Assembly (NCBI GenBank): GCA_003255065.1
Contig: QAOA01003799.1
Span: forward strand, 222,216 to 286,215
DNA length: 64,000 bases
Direction: 5' to 3'
From: Cercis canadensis
Lineage: Eukaryota; Streptophyta; Magnoliopsida; Fabales; Fabaceae
The notes under the pieces are model-generated. The model was not told where the DNA came from, did no database searches, and saw nothing but the letters and a program-made list of their open reading frames with translations. Positions within the stretch are counted from its first letter, which is position 1; each line of letters starts with the position of its first letter. Shown piece by piece: positions 51,592 to 62,176 of this stretch. The translations under genes and the position numbers were made by a program.

Positions 51592-52857
51592 ATGGCCTAT
51601 AGACTTCCGGGACTACTTTACAGTGGAAAGCAATTTGGAACCAAGAAGGCTGGAGCTTTCTACCTGAATTCGGTGTTATATCACTGTTTGGAAGAATCCC
51701 GTCAAGACGTTGTACCTTCGCAATGGTATGAGAACGCGTTTCTGAAGATAACAAAATCGACCCAGTTGCTCAAAAATGTGGATGCGATTAATGGAAGACT
51801 TGTTGATATCAACACTAATTCTACTGTTATTGATGATTGTATTGAACATCAAATGCATACCTTCAAGTCCCTTGTTCGGGTCTTTATTGGGTCTCCATCG
51901 GTACAACATAGATTGAAGTATGCTCTGGCCTCCTCCAGTGGTACACAGCATGCTTCTTTCGCTCCTTTCAGTAAAGCTAGTGAAAGAGAGGCTATGGTTG
52001 TTGATTCACTTACCAAAGTTAGCAACTTTCTGAATGTCTCAGCTCAACAAAGGAAGTCTGTCCGGTTAACAGTGTGCCCACAGGTTACGCAGTACCGTAT
52101 ATGGACAGGTGCACTTGAGGCAGTTCTGAGTGGCTTGAAGTTTGATTTGGATTCTTTGGCTGCTCGGGGATTAAGCAAAGATACCATAATGGGTCAGCAA
52201 ATTGTTCATAATTGTTTAAAGTTTCTGGCTGAAACTGCCATTTCTTCTGACCCTGACTCCTCTTCATGGATAAAGCTTTCACCTTCTAGAAGTGTTGATT
52301 CTTCTGAACCCCATAAATGGGAAGTTGTTTTTGAGATGTTCAATGATCTAATTGATAGTTTGAGAAATGAAGCGAGGTTAAAGTTGCATGTGGGTAAGCT
52401 TGAGATCATGAAGGAGGGACTTTCTCAAATCAGGGATGTTTTAGTTGACAATAGTATTGGATACAGGGAAGCTAGGCATCAAGAAAGTCTAGTGCAGAAG
52501 AAGCTTACCAAAACATTGGGTCACTCATCACGGTGCTTATTCACGCTATTATTGTATTACCTCTATGGAAGAGTTACAGACATTGAAATGGATATATGTG
52601 GTGGGATTTACGGAAGTGGAGGTGACAATAGGTTTTGCTTGTCCATGGGAAGAATTTTGACTTCAGACAATGAGAAGATGGTTGGGCGTGGTGTGAAGCA
52701 GTTGGATCAGGCGCTTGGGATTTTTAAATTTGTATGGGAAACTGCTGGCATGAAAGGACATTTGGACCTGCAAGGCCATATATGGTGTGTTGGAGCAGAA
52801 GGTAGGACTCTTAGGTACAGAGGTAACGTGTACTTTGTGCATGGTATTTGCCTTTGA
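51592..52857 (+). CDS. Uncharacterised plant protein, 421 aa, single coding exon
   Basis: A long intact frame starts MAYRLPGLLYSGKQFGTKKA and ends RGNVYFVHGICL. I do not recognise the family. It lacks an obvious signal peptide, transmembrane segment or known catalytic motif. The central part looks largely helical (SVIDDCIEHQ-like and DSLRNEARLKLHVGKLEIMK stretches). The C-terminal part is glycine-rich (DICGGIYGSGGDN). Codon use and length argue strongly for a real gene. Its leader has several upstream ATGs, but a donor-like GCAGAG|GTGAGA at about 51310 suggests that part is spliced out. A possible donor (AGAG|GTAACG) lies near the end of the frame, so a different C-terminus through a later exon cannot be excluded. 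Confidence 0.8.
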   Translation: MAYRLPGLLYSGKQFGTKKAGAFYLNSVLYHCLEESRQDVVPSQWYENAFLKITKSTQLLKNVDAINGRLVDINTNSTVIDDCIEHQMHTFKSLVRVFIGSPSVQHRLKYALASSSGTQHASFAPFSKASEREAMVVDSLTKVSNFLNVSAQQRKSVRLTVCPQVTQYRIWTGALEAVLSGLKFDLDSLAARGLSKDTIMGQQIVHNCLKFLAETAISSDPDSSSWIKLSPSRSVDSSEPHKWEVVFEMFNDLIDSLRNEARLKLHVGKLEIMKEGLSQIRDVLVDNSIGYREARHQESLVQKKLTKTLGHSSRCLFTLLLYYLYGRVTDIEMDICGGIYGSGGDNRFCLSMGRILTSDNEKMVGRGVKQLDQALGIFKFVWETAGMKGHLDLQGHIWCVGAEGRTLRYRGNVYFVHGICL

Positions 52858-53075
52858 GCAAAGATTGTGTATCCATATCTCTCATCATTGATTAGGTGGT
52901 CACTGAATGCAAGTCATACCCAGGATGCATTCAGGTGTTTCATTTGACATATTTGTCTTGAAAAATAAAATATTTAATGTAGCCGTTCAAATAGGGAACT
53001 AAAATGAAAGAGAGTAATGTTTATTTGATGTTTTGTTTGTACAGTCAAAACACAGCTCTATGGTCACTGTGTGAC

Positions 53076-53097
53076 TGTGTGTGTGCGCGCGCGCGTG
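53076..53097. repeat. TG/CG dinucleotide microsatellite
   Basis: Alternating tgtgtgtgtg then cgcgcgcgcg. Alternating purine-pyrimidine DNA of this kind can adopt Z-form. It lies in the 3' flank of the 421-aa gene. Confidence 0.8.
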
Positions 53098-53619
53098 TTT
53101 TGTACTTTCTGTGATTGGATTGAGAAACCAGTCGGTGGTCCAATTGAAACTAGGCGTTATAGTAGCTAACAGTTTCACTTTCAGCTCAGTTACTTTTCTG
53201 AAAGCCATGCTACAGTCATTAGTCTTCTGTTAACATTTTTATGTGCATAGGATTGGACTTTTTATGATCTTATTGCTTCTGTTGCCAGTAAAATGATTTT
53301 CTAATTTGACATTCTCCTATGTGCATGCATTCTACTGTTTTATTGCCTGTATCCATGGATTGATTTGTGAGTAAATCTTGAGAGGAAATGACTTGACAGA
53401 AAAGATGCAGAATGGCACTTCCCTGAGGCCTGAAGCACTCTATATTTCCAAGGTAGGCATACTATGCACAACATTTTAAAAAGTGGAAGAGGACAAAAAT
53501 AGAGCTGCATGTATAGATAACTAGAACTGCTTTTTGTCTTGTCGTATTTGTGACTTTTTTGGGCCTTATTCGAATGCTCAAATGAGGGCATGGTATCTTT
53601 CTTCTGCTCATGCTTGGAG

Positions 53620-53997
53620 GAAAGCCCATAGTGGAGCACTGTAGCTTATATGTATTGAGGTTGATTTGATCTATAGTCCACACCCACATTATAAGCCCAT
53701 TTTTGCAACCCACTAGTTATCCTGTTGCAACTGTGCACTCTGTGAAACAACAAAGATAGTATATAAACCAGAAGCATAGGTTCCCACCACTAGAGAACCA
53801 ATTCTCTNGAAAGCCCATAGTGGAGCACCGTAGCTTTATATGTATTGAGGTTGATTTGATCTATAGTCCACACCCACATTATAAGCCCATTTTTGCAACC
53901 CACTAGTTATCCTGTTGCAACTGTGCACTCTGTGAAACAACAAAGATAGTATATAAACCAGAAGCATAGGTTCCCACCACTAGAGAACCAATTCTCT
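53620..53997 (+). repeat. 188-bp duplication around an n
   Basis: Copies at 53620-53807 and 53809-53997 differ by one substitution and one single-base indel. The n at 53808 separates them. Probably an uncollapsed overlap of two contigs. Confidence 0.85.
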
Positions 53998-56795
53998 CTC
54001 TCTCTCTTCAAAAAAAGAAAAGAACAAAGAGAACCTCCACTAGTTATCCGGAGCCATGGAAACTAAAAATGTAGGATATTCCTTTTTCATTCAATTTTTA
54101 AACTTATCTCTTGTGCATAAGGTAGAATGGATTTAGGTCATCTTCCACAGCTCAGACGAATGAGATTTTGCGCATATCACAAACAAAGATGAAATGGCCA
54201 AACTTCTGATTATTTCTCAATTCCACTTAGGGAATGCTTCCTCTTAATTGAATCTAACTACTAATACATATCATCCATGTAGAGACTCACCAAGATAATA
54301 ATAACGTGTTTGGCAAATCACATTTAAGTGAAAAATAACTTAAGATTAAGTTCCTTTTGCTCCAACTTGAAAATACATAATCAAAGACGAAGACAATGTG
54401 TTTTGTAAAACAAATAATAAAAAGAAGAAAATTTGCTTCGTGTTTATAAGGACACAATGATCTCACGAGAACAAGTGGAAGAAACGTAGTTACAAGTTTC
54501 AACCACAAACAGAAAAGGCAAAATGGTGCAAAATCCTCGTGAAGTCTCAAATTGAATGCAACAAACAAATAAAGGAAAGGGACAGTGTCACGTTAGGGGC
54601 CAGGCGTAGCACACAAATCCCAAAAGAATAGCAACCCATAATTTTGCTTAGTCATGTTAGAGAGTGTGTTTTTGCCACCACGTATCTTAAAAGGCAACCA
54701 ACAACGTGACACTTTGCATCTCATCCAAAACATTTCACTTTTTTCTTTCTTGCCTCTGGTGTTTTTTCAACGCAAAAAATGCTCTTTTCTTATAATCCTT
54801 CCCTTTTCTCTCTCTAATACATATATTTTTTTTTTGACTTGATTCTCTTTCTAATATGATTGAACATTTAGAGAGTGAGCATAAAGACCATGTTCATTAA
54901 AGGATCTACTGGCACCTAACTTTGGATATTTTGCCATGTTTAGAGTAGAGAAATTAAAACCATTATAATATCATGTTCTAAAATTTTTTGTCCTTTTTTT
55001 TTTAATTAAATATCGGAACACTACAGAGTTTTAGTTTTAATTCATACGAGAAGCAATTATTTATATGAAATTTAAACATTACAGATTTTTTTTGTTTCCT
55101 TAAACATTACTGATTTATCACAATGTACATATATCTAATACATTAGAATTTAATCATGATTCATGAGAGCTTACCAAAAAAAAAAAAGAATTTAATCATG
55201 AGAAAATTCTCCACTTATAGATAAATATATAACTTGTTCGTATCATATCTCCAAAATTAAGGAGTGTAAAAAACATCTTGATGATGAAAGCCAATATTAA
55301 CAACATAAATTATTGGGTCCCTTGTTTTGTCATCATCAACTAATGTTAATTTATTCCCAAAGAGACAATCAAGGGATTACCAAATAGAAGACGCAAATTC
55401 CTACCAAAAAAAAATAAAAAATAGAAGACAAAAAAAAAAATAGAAGACGCAAATAAACCATCAAAATCAGTAGGACAAAACCCATTGGTAAGTCAAAAAC
55501 CACCAATAATTAAAAATAAATAAGATAATCACTATCTTAATGATATGATATAATATCCAATAAAAAAGGGAAAAAGAGATGACAAAAGAAGTATCATAAA
55601 TCACTAACACCCTTGTGTTTTAAAATAAGCATGTTGAGATTAGTCTTGAATCTTACTCATGCCCAATAATATGAAAATAGAAATCAAGTAAGAATAGGAA
55701 ATTGTTTGATTATTGTCACCAAGAAGATCCACAGGAAGAAAAGCAAAAAAGTGGTTTCTTCCTCAGCCAATATGTCATCAAACTTGCAGTTTTGATGAGT
55801 ACCTAATAGCAAAGCTGGAAACACAATATAGGCCACTCTATTGTCACTTGTCATCTTTCTATTTACTTATTCTCAATGCTTTCTAATTACCGTGGCATGT
55901 CTTTCTTTAAGTGACAATGACCTACTAATAGTTACTATCTAAAGTTAAACAGAGCATGATAAGATTGTGGCTTTACCAAAATTTGTTTTAATGACTTTAC
56001 ATGTTAACATAAACATCATTGGTGTTTGGGGTTAAATCACACTTTGGGTTCTTAAAATTGTGTATCTTTCTTTAATTTTATCCATGCACTAATATTTTTT
56101 TATTTAACTTAACAAGATTTTAAATTTTTTTTAATTATGTCTAATTTTAACCAACCACCAAAAGACTAATGATAAGTTGATAAAGCATATATAAAATTAT
56201 ATCATATGTATGACTCGTTGGTATAGAATCATGCTACACTAATATTTTTTTTGATACTTTTGACTATGATTTTAAATTTGAACACATAACTTATAAGTTT
56301 TGAAAATAATTTTAATATTACTCAACTACAAATTGTTTTGTCATGCTATACTAATATACTTGACATTATTATTTGACAATTTGCTTAAAATTGAATTTAC
56401 TTAATTTTTTTTATAAGAACCTAATTAAGTGAACAAAAAATATTATAGGGATAAGATAGAAAAAAGATACAAACTTAGACATTAAAAATGTAATTTAGCC
56501 TAAATATTGGGAGAGGTTGTATCTAAAATCCCAAGAAGCAAGAGTCTTGTGGCAATATCAATCCCAACTGAATATAATTACATAGACCACGCTGTCCTTC
56601 TTCCCAAACACAACTAAAAAACTAAAAAAAGCGATAGGCCTCCCAGCAATAATTTGCTTTTAAGTATATTGATTTTTTTTAATAAAGAAATAAAACCTAT
56701 CATGAAGCTAGTCTTGGAAAGTTTATTTTACTTGTAAACTTTGTTCCTCAAAAACAAATATGGCAATCATTATCGAACATGAATGCCACCCAAGT

Positions 56796-56801
56796 TTGAC
56801 T
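56796..56801 (+). promoter_or_regulatory. W-box-like TTGACT upstream of PR-1 copy 1
   Basis: TTGACT is the binding core for WRKY factors, which drive PR-1 genes during defence. The same element lies at about 60202 in copy 2. Only one core is seen in each proximal promoter, so the support is modest. Confidence 0.35.
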
Positions 56802-56907
56802 TTGTAGAGCTCTCCATGTCCCCAAATCCTGATTTCTACATATACGTGCCTTTAGCCAAGAGATAAGCACACCCTATACACTGATACCTCCATCCATCAG
56901 GAAAAAA

Positions 56908-57414
56908 ATGAGTCATTCTATCAAGTTTTTTGGCAGCTTGGCTCTTCTTCTGCTCCTAATCACAAGCAGTAACGCATTCCCAAAACAAGAGCGCCCAAGC
57001 TTCGCTAACCAATTCCTGGCTCCTCATAATGCTGCTCGTTCCGTGCCGAGAATGCGACCATTGGTGTGGGATGCGAAACTGGCACACTACGCCCAGTGGT
57101 ATGCGAACCAAAGGAGCTATGATTGCGTATTGAAGCACTCTAATGGGCCTTATGGTGAAAACATATTCTGGGGCGGCGGCACTAGGTGGACACCAGCTGA
57201 AGCTGTGGAGGCGTGGGCTTCAGAGCGTAAATGGTACAATTATGGCTCAAATTCTTGCGTGCAAGGGCAGAAATGTGGTCATTATACTCAGATTATGTGG
57301 AACTCAACGAGGAGGGTTGGGTGCGCCAGAGTCACTTGCTCTGGTGGAAAGGGTGTGTTCATGACATGCAACTATGATCCTCCTGGGAATTATATTGGAG
57401 AAAGACCTTGGTGA
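56908..57414 (+). CDS. Pathogenesis-related protein 1 (PR-1), tandem copy 1
   Basis: An intronless frame of 168 aa starts with a signal peptide (KFFGSLALLLLLITSSNAF, cleavage near residue 23) for secretion. The CAP domain follows. The cavity residues are His77 (LKHSNG), Glu84 (YGENIFW), Glu106 (ASERKW) and His125 (CGHYTQIMW). Six cysteines (73, 117, 123, 139, 144, 154) can form the three PR-1 disulfides. PR-1 proteins are secreted defence proteins that bind sterols. The C-terminus is CNYDPPGNYIGERPW, close to the CAPE peptide region but ending in Trp. The close tandem copy indicates a recent duplication. Confidence 0.95.
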   Translation: MSHSIKFFGSLALLLLLITSSNAFPKQERPSFANQFLAPHNAARSVPRMRPLVWDAKLAHYAQWYANQRSYDCVLKHSNGPYGENIFWGGGTRWTPAEAVEAWASERKWYNYGSNSCVQGQKCGHYTQIMWNSTRRVGCARVTCSGGKGVFMTCNYDPPGNYIGERPW

Positions 57415-57601
57415 AATTCTCACCAACAACCTCTTCTGCAAAGGGGCTCAAAGGGAATAATATTATTAGTATCCTCTGGTGCCTGAACTCACTCTCTTAC
57501 CAAGTGGATCTATCTGATTATGTGTTTCTTTGCTGTGAATCGTTGAGCTCCTTTTTTTTTTCCCCTGTCTGTATTAGCTATGTAATTAGCTTACTATAAT
57601 A

Positions 57602-58200
57602 TTATTACTATAATGTTTCGAGCATTAAAGCCAAACCTGTGAAACCGGCACCTTGAAAGCTCTACGAATGAAAAGCCACTCTTAGAAATAATAAAGGAAA
57701 CTATGAGGTCAAACGCATAACGAGACACTTAATAGTTTGTAAAAAGTATTACATTCAAGTTTTCACAGTGCTACGTACCAAAATAATTTCATTTTGCTAA
57801 ATACATCTATTTGAATGACTTGCCTTTAAAAAGTGGGTGGAGAATTAGGAAGAGGTTTTTATACACCTAATGCACCTTTACTATACGAAGAGAAAGTTAA
57901 AATTAGCATGGTTATGGCATGCCTCAGTTACATACATGATACATGCATGACTAGGTAAGGCAAATAAAACCTAAATAAAGGACGTAAGCAAAAAAAAAAA
58001 AAAAAAAGTATTGAGAGTGAAAAATATAGAAATAAAAATATAAATCTATTAATTTATTAAAAATAAAACTAGATCTCGTGATTGTGAAGGTTGCTTATAA
58101 CTGAATTGGATTATTAAATCATATGATAATCATATATGGTTAGTGAATAGTGAATATAGGTTATCAAAACAAGTAGCTACCATTTCATTCAAAACTGAAT
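57602..58200. other. Spacer between PR-1 copies, left part
   Basis: AT-rich; an A-run lies near 57990-58007. No gene was recognised. Confidence 0.55.
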
Positions 58201-58205
58201 AATAG

Positions 58206-58347
58206 GGGCCCAAATAAAATAAAATAACACTGAATAAAAGGCCCATCTCAACAGAAAATAACAAAGGCCCATATCACGCAGGCTACTCTAATTTGAGGCC
58301 CATCTCTTTCCACTAAAAGGACTTCCAAGAATCAACACATTGGGCCT
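58206..58347 (+). promoter_or_regulatory. Cluster of five GGCCCA/TGGGCC site II elements
   Basis: GGCCCA occurs at about 58207, 58240, 58266 and 58298, and the opposite-strand form TGGGCC at 58341. This density is typical of promoters of plant ribosomal, mitochondrial and other growth-related genes. Confidence 0.6.
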
Positions 58348-58374
58348 AAAATTGTAGGAAAAGAAAAATCATTG

Positions 58375-58472
58375 GCGGACCCCTGCAAGCTGCAAAGTAC
58401 AAACTTGAAAGGAGCAGAAACGTTTCGGTTTCAGATACCCTCTCTCTCGAGTTTCGTCTCCTCCACCACCGG
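58375..58472 (+). other. Possible orphan first exon downstream of the site II cluster
   Basis: A pyrimidine-rich leader (ATACCCTCTCTCTCGAGTTTCG, read in short blocks, then CTCCTCCACCACCG) is followed by a donor-like GTAATT at about 58473. No coding exon was seen in the 1.5 kb downstream before the second PR-1 block. Confidence 0.35.
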
Positions 58473-59964
58473 TAATTAAGGCGGGTCTTTGTTGTCCGGG
58501 TACTCAGGCGGAAATTAAGACTCCGAGAATTTAGGCGTTAATGAAGACACATGAGTCTCGTATCCCCAATAAACTACCTTGCAATGCAAGTCTTTATCAT
58601 ATAATAACCTTTCTTTGCAGATAATATAAAGTAAATTATGTAATGTCTAATGCATTCTAATTTAAATTGAATTACCCTTTCTTTTTTTTGTTGGGGTGGG
58701 GTTGGGGGCTGTTCTATTCACTATGATGGCATGCAAATCATTTAAAATGATCTCCAAACTAATGTTTTGACTTTTACACAATAAAGTTATAATAAAATTT
58801 ATGTCAAATTCAGTTGCTTGTGTGATAACAATTAACAAAAAATCTATCGTTTGATTTTTACGTTATTATAGAAGAAGACAAATGGTGAGGGCCAGGATTA
58901 TTGGAAAACTTCAATTCTTATCCAAAAAGTTCACTACTATAAGCTAATCCCGTGGGTCTTATTTCATAGTTTGCGTTTTATAGCGATTACCTTAACTCTT
59001 TCATTCAAGTCATGGTAAAAAAAAAAAAAAACTCTCATTCGTGTAAGGCTATTGATAGTGTTATATATGTGATGGTTTTTAGTAAGTACTATCAATTACT
59101 GAAAAAGAAATTAACGACCTTCTGTTTTATTTTTTACTTTGTTTTTATTAAAAAAAACAGTCAAACAATGACAAAACTCTAAAAGAATTGACCTTATGTC
59201 CAAAAAAAAAAAACAACTAAAGAACTGACCTAACAGTGGTAGTAGGTGAGTATGGGATGTATAGCTTATTGTCATAAATTCAACCATCTGAACCTTATTA
59301 TCACCTACTTGAATTTATTGAAATCAGATCCAGAAGACATTTTTGCCAAATTTTCGAATTTTATAGTGTAAATGGTCTACTTTTAACGAAATTAGAGATG
59401 TATACTTTTTATTTTTGCACATAAGCTCTTCAACCATTAACCACAAAAAGAAAAAAAAAAAGTAAAAAAGAGAGAAAACAAAAAGAGATAGAGGGAAAGA
59501 GAGAATCTTTGCCTCTTTGGCCAATAGATGTTGAAATGGGCGGCCAATGCACATGCTTCTTCTTTGTAACCCTTGAGGTCCTGCATAGTGCAGATTATCA
59601 TACTCATATTCCTACTTCAATAATTTTCTTTAAAAAAGGAAACGTGCTTCAGATTCCGGTCTCATTTTCCCACTGCCAACATTGAAAATTAACAAGTCCC
59701 AAATTATCATCAAGCCAATATTCATTAATTTGATCCAATATTGAAGGGTTAAAATCCTAATATTGAATGAAGTCGTTAATATACGTTGTTATTATTTTGC
59801 ATGGCAGGTAACCGTTAGTCAAACAATATCAATAATAAGAGTGTGGTACACTCTGTTTTTTTGGCCATAGGTACACTCTGCTCTCAGCAAGCAAATATTT
59901 TCAATGCTCGCACTCCATATTATTGCAATTCTTCTCTCAACATGTGGGTAGGGTAGACCCATCC
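58473..59964. other. Spacer between PR-1 copies, right part
   Basis: AT-rich with several poly-A runs (for example near 59017, 59200 and 59450). A minus frame at 59324-59554 is dominated by a poly-Phe/Leu run from that purine-rich DNA. No gene was seen. Confidence 0.5.
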
Positions 59965-61001
59965 CAATCCCAACTGAATATAATTACATAGACCACGCTG
60001 TCCTTCTTCCCAAACACAACTAAAAAACTAAAAAAAGTGATAGGCCTCCCAGCAATAATTTGCTTTTAAGTATATTGATTTTTTTTAATAAAGAAAGAAA
60101 ACCTATCATGAAGCTAGCCTTGGAAAGTTTATTTTACTTGTAAACTTTGTTCCTCAAAAACAAATATGGCAATCATTATCGAACATGAATGCCACCCAAG
60201 TTTGACTTTGTAGCTCTCCATGTCCCCAAATCCTGATTTCTACATATACGTGCCTTTAGCCAAGAGATAAGCACACCCTATACACAGATACCTCCATCCA
60301 TCAGGAAAAAATGAGTCATTCTATCAAGTTTTTTGGCAGCTTGGCTCTTCTTCTGCTCCTAATCACAAGCAGCAACGCATTCCCAAAACAAAAGGGCCCA
60401 AGCTTCGCTAACCGATTCCTGGCTCCTCAGAATGCTGCTCGTTCCGTGCTGAGAATGCGACCATTGGTGTGGGACGCGAAACTGGCACACTACGCCCAGT
60501 GGTATGCGAACCAAAGGCGCTATGATTGCGCATTGAAGCACTCTAATGGGCCTTATGGTGAAAACATATTCTGGGGCAGCGGCACTGGGTGGACACCAGC
60601 TGAAGCTGTGACTGCGTGGGCTTCAGAGCGTAAATGGTACAATTATGGCTCAAATTCTTGCGCGCAAGGGCAGCAATGTGGTCATTATACTCAGATTATG
60701 TGGAGCTCAACGAGGAGGGTTGGGTGCGCCAGAGTCACTTGCTCTGGTGGAAAGGGTGTGTTCATGACTTGCAACTATGATCCTCCTGGGAATTATATTG
60801 GAGAAAGACCTTGGTGAAATTCTCACCAACAACCTCTTCTGCAGAGGGGCTCAAAGGGAATAATATTATTAGTATCCTCTGGTGCCTGAACTCACTCTCT
60901 TACCAAGTGGATCTATCTGATTATGTGTTTCTCTTGCTGTGAATCGTTGAGCTCCTTTTTTTTTTCTATCTGTATTAGCTATTTAACTAGCTTACTATAA
61001 T
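59965..61001 (+). repeat. PR-1 duplication block, copy 2
   Basis: It matches 56559-57601 over its whole length with scattered substitutions and small indels (for example a missing GA before CTCTCCATG). It ends where the ATAT microsatellite begins. Confidence 0.9.
60311..60817 (+). CDS. Pathogenesis-related protein 1 (PR-1), tandem copy 2
   Basis: 168 aa, the same length as copy 1, with the same signal peptide and all four cavity residues (His77, Glu84, Glu106, His125) and six cysteines. It differs from copy 1 at about 13 positions, nearly all non-silent in the mature protein: E28K, R29G, Q35R, H40Q, P47L, S70R, V74A, G90S, R93G, E101T, V118A, K122Q, N132S. H40Q changes the usual His of the family's 'HNxAR' motif, which is not one of the four cavity ligands. 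The signal peptide and the last 36 residues are unchanged. It is secreted and intact. Confidence 0.95.
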   Translation: MSHSIKFFGSLALLLLLITSSNAFPKQKGPSFANRFLAPQNAARSVLRMRPLVWDAKLAHYAQWYANQRRYDCALKHSNGPYGENIFWGSGTGWTPAEAVTAWASERKWYNYGSNSCAQGQQCGHYTQIMWSSTRRVGCARVTCSGGKGVFMTCNYDPPGNYIGERPW

Positions 61002-62176
61002 ATATATATATATATGGTTTATTTGAAAATCCTAAGCTTGAAATTCATAATGGATTAGGCCATTTTATAGGGAGAGATGAGCTTAATTGATTGACTAGGC
61101 CTTTGCTACATTGCCGTTTAACATCTAACAGGCTTGAGGGAGGACCAATGGCTTCTGTTTTGTTGACCTTAATTGATTATTTTTTTCCCATATACAGGAG
61201 CAATACAACATAAGGTAGTGAATCCCCTCCCCTTATCTTAGGTCTTAACGTAGAGGCCAGTAGTTGCAAATGTGCATATTACCCAGCAGTTTTTTTAATG
61301 GCCGAAAAGCGTTTTAATTGTGCTTTTGTTTGGCTACATAATGAGCTGTTTTCAAAGTTTCATGTTTCTTTTTTGTCATTAAGAAAGTTGATTTTTTTTT
61401 TACTTGAAGATATTAGATTAATGGGGAATTAAATTTAAGATTTCAATTTTATGAGAAATCACATAATGTTATGTTTCAAGCTTAAGGTCCCATTTTATCT
61501 ATTTCTATTGAAATAAAAAAAATAAAAAAAAAAAAGGCTCATAACTTATGAAATCCGGTTTAACTCAAGTTATTGGAGTGGGTAGAAATTTAGATAGAAG
61601 TTTTAAATTCAAGTGAAAGTAACAACTTGCTAAGGTATAAAAAATATCAGAATAGTGGACAGTATACTATTCATTTTGCAATAAAATATGGTAAATCATA
61701 ACAAGAACGCAATAAAGTAGAGCATCATTTGTGTACTTTTAATAATGAGGTTCCTTCTTTTGTATCTTTGTGTGTTTTAGCTTATGCAATGGGACATGAG
61801 ATCTCAAGAACCATTTCCGGCTACTTAGAAGCTTTTTAATTTAATGCATTTTCTTTTGATAAAGAAAACAAATTAAAGTACATCACTAGATATACTTTTA
61901 CATAAGGCAACAAATCCTTTATTTGTCTTTAGTTCAAAGTTCAAACTAAGCTCAGCCTTACATATAAACCCTCCTAATCCCCAAATAATTTGCTATACTT
62001 CACTTTCATGATACATTTAATTAGAATCTCAAGCACAAAATAACAATAACAAGTATATATGGGACAATAACAAAGCCAACCAACACATAACTACCTACTC
62101 CCTAGCTAATACTCTTCTTTTTTTTGGCCATTAATACTAATTTCAATAGCTCGAGTTTCTATAACTAATCCCAAGT
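61002..62176. other. Spacer between PR-1 copy 2 and the third PR-1 gene
   Basis: AT-rich with an (AT)n tract at about 61000-61016 and an A-run near 61515-61535. The right end should hold the 3' UTR of the leftward PR-1 gene. No gene was seen. Confidence 0.55.

Larger units (their letters stand above)
52858..56558. other. Intergenic region before the PR-1 cluster
   Basis: It holds a (TG)n(CG)n microsatellite at 53076-53097, a 188-bp near-identical duplication (53620-53807 and 53809-53997) around an n at 53808, a CT repeat at 53994-54008, and AT-rich DNA with many poly-A/T runs. No gene was supported. Confidence 0.55.
56559..57601 (+). repeat. PR-1 duplication block, copy 1
   Basis: About 1.04 kb, from caatcccaactgaatataat to ttactataatatt. 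It matches 59965-61001 through promoter, coding region and 3' UTR. The copies are 3406 bp apart. Confidence 0.9.

Noticed and set aside
56956..57364. Frames overlapping the PR-1 copies on both strands
   Set aside because: They are shadows of the PR-1 coding sequence; equivalents recur in copy 2 because the DNA is duplicated.
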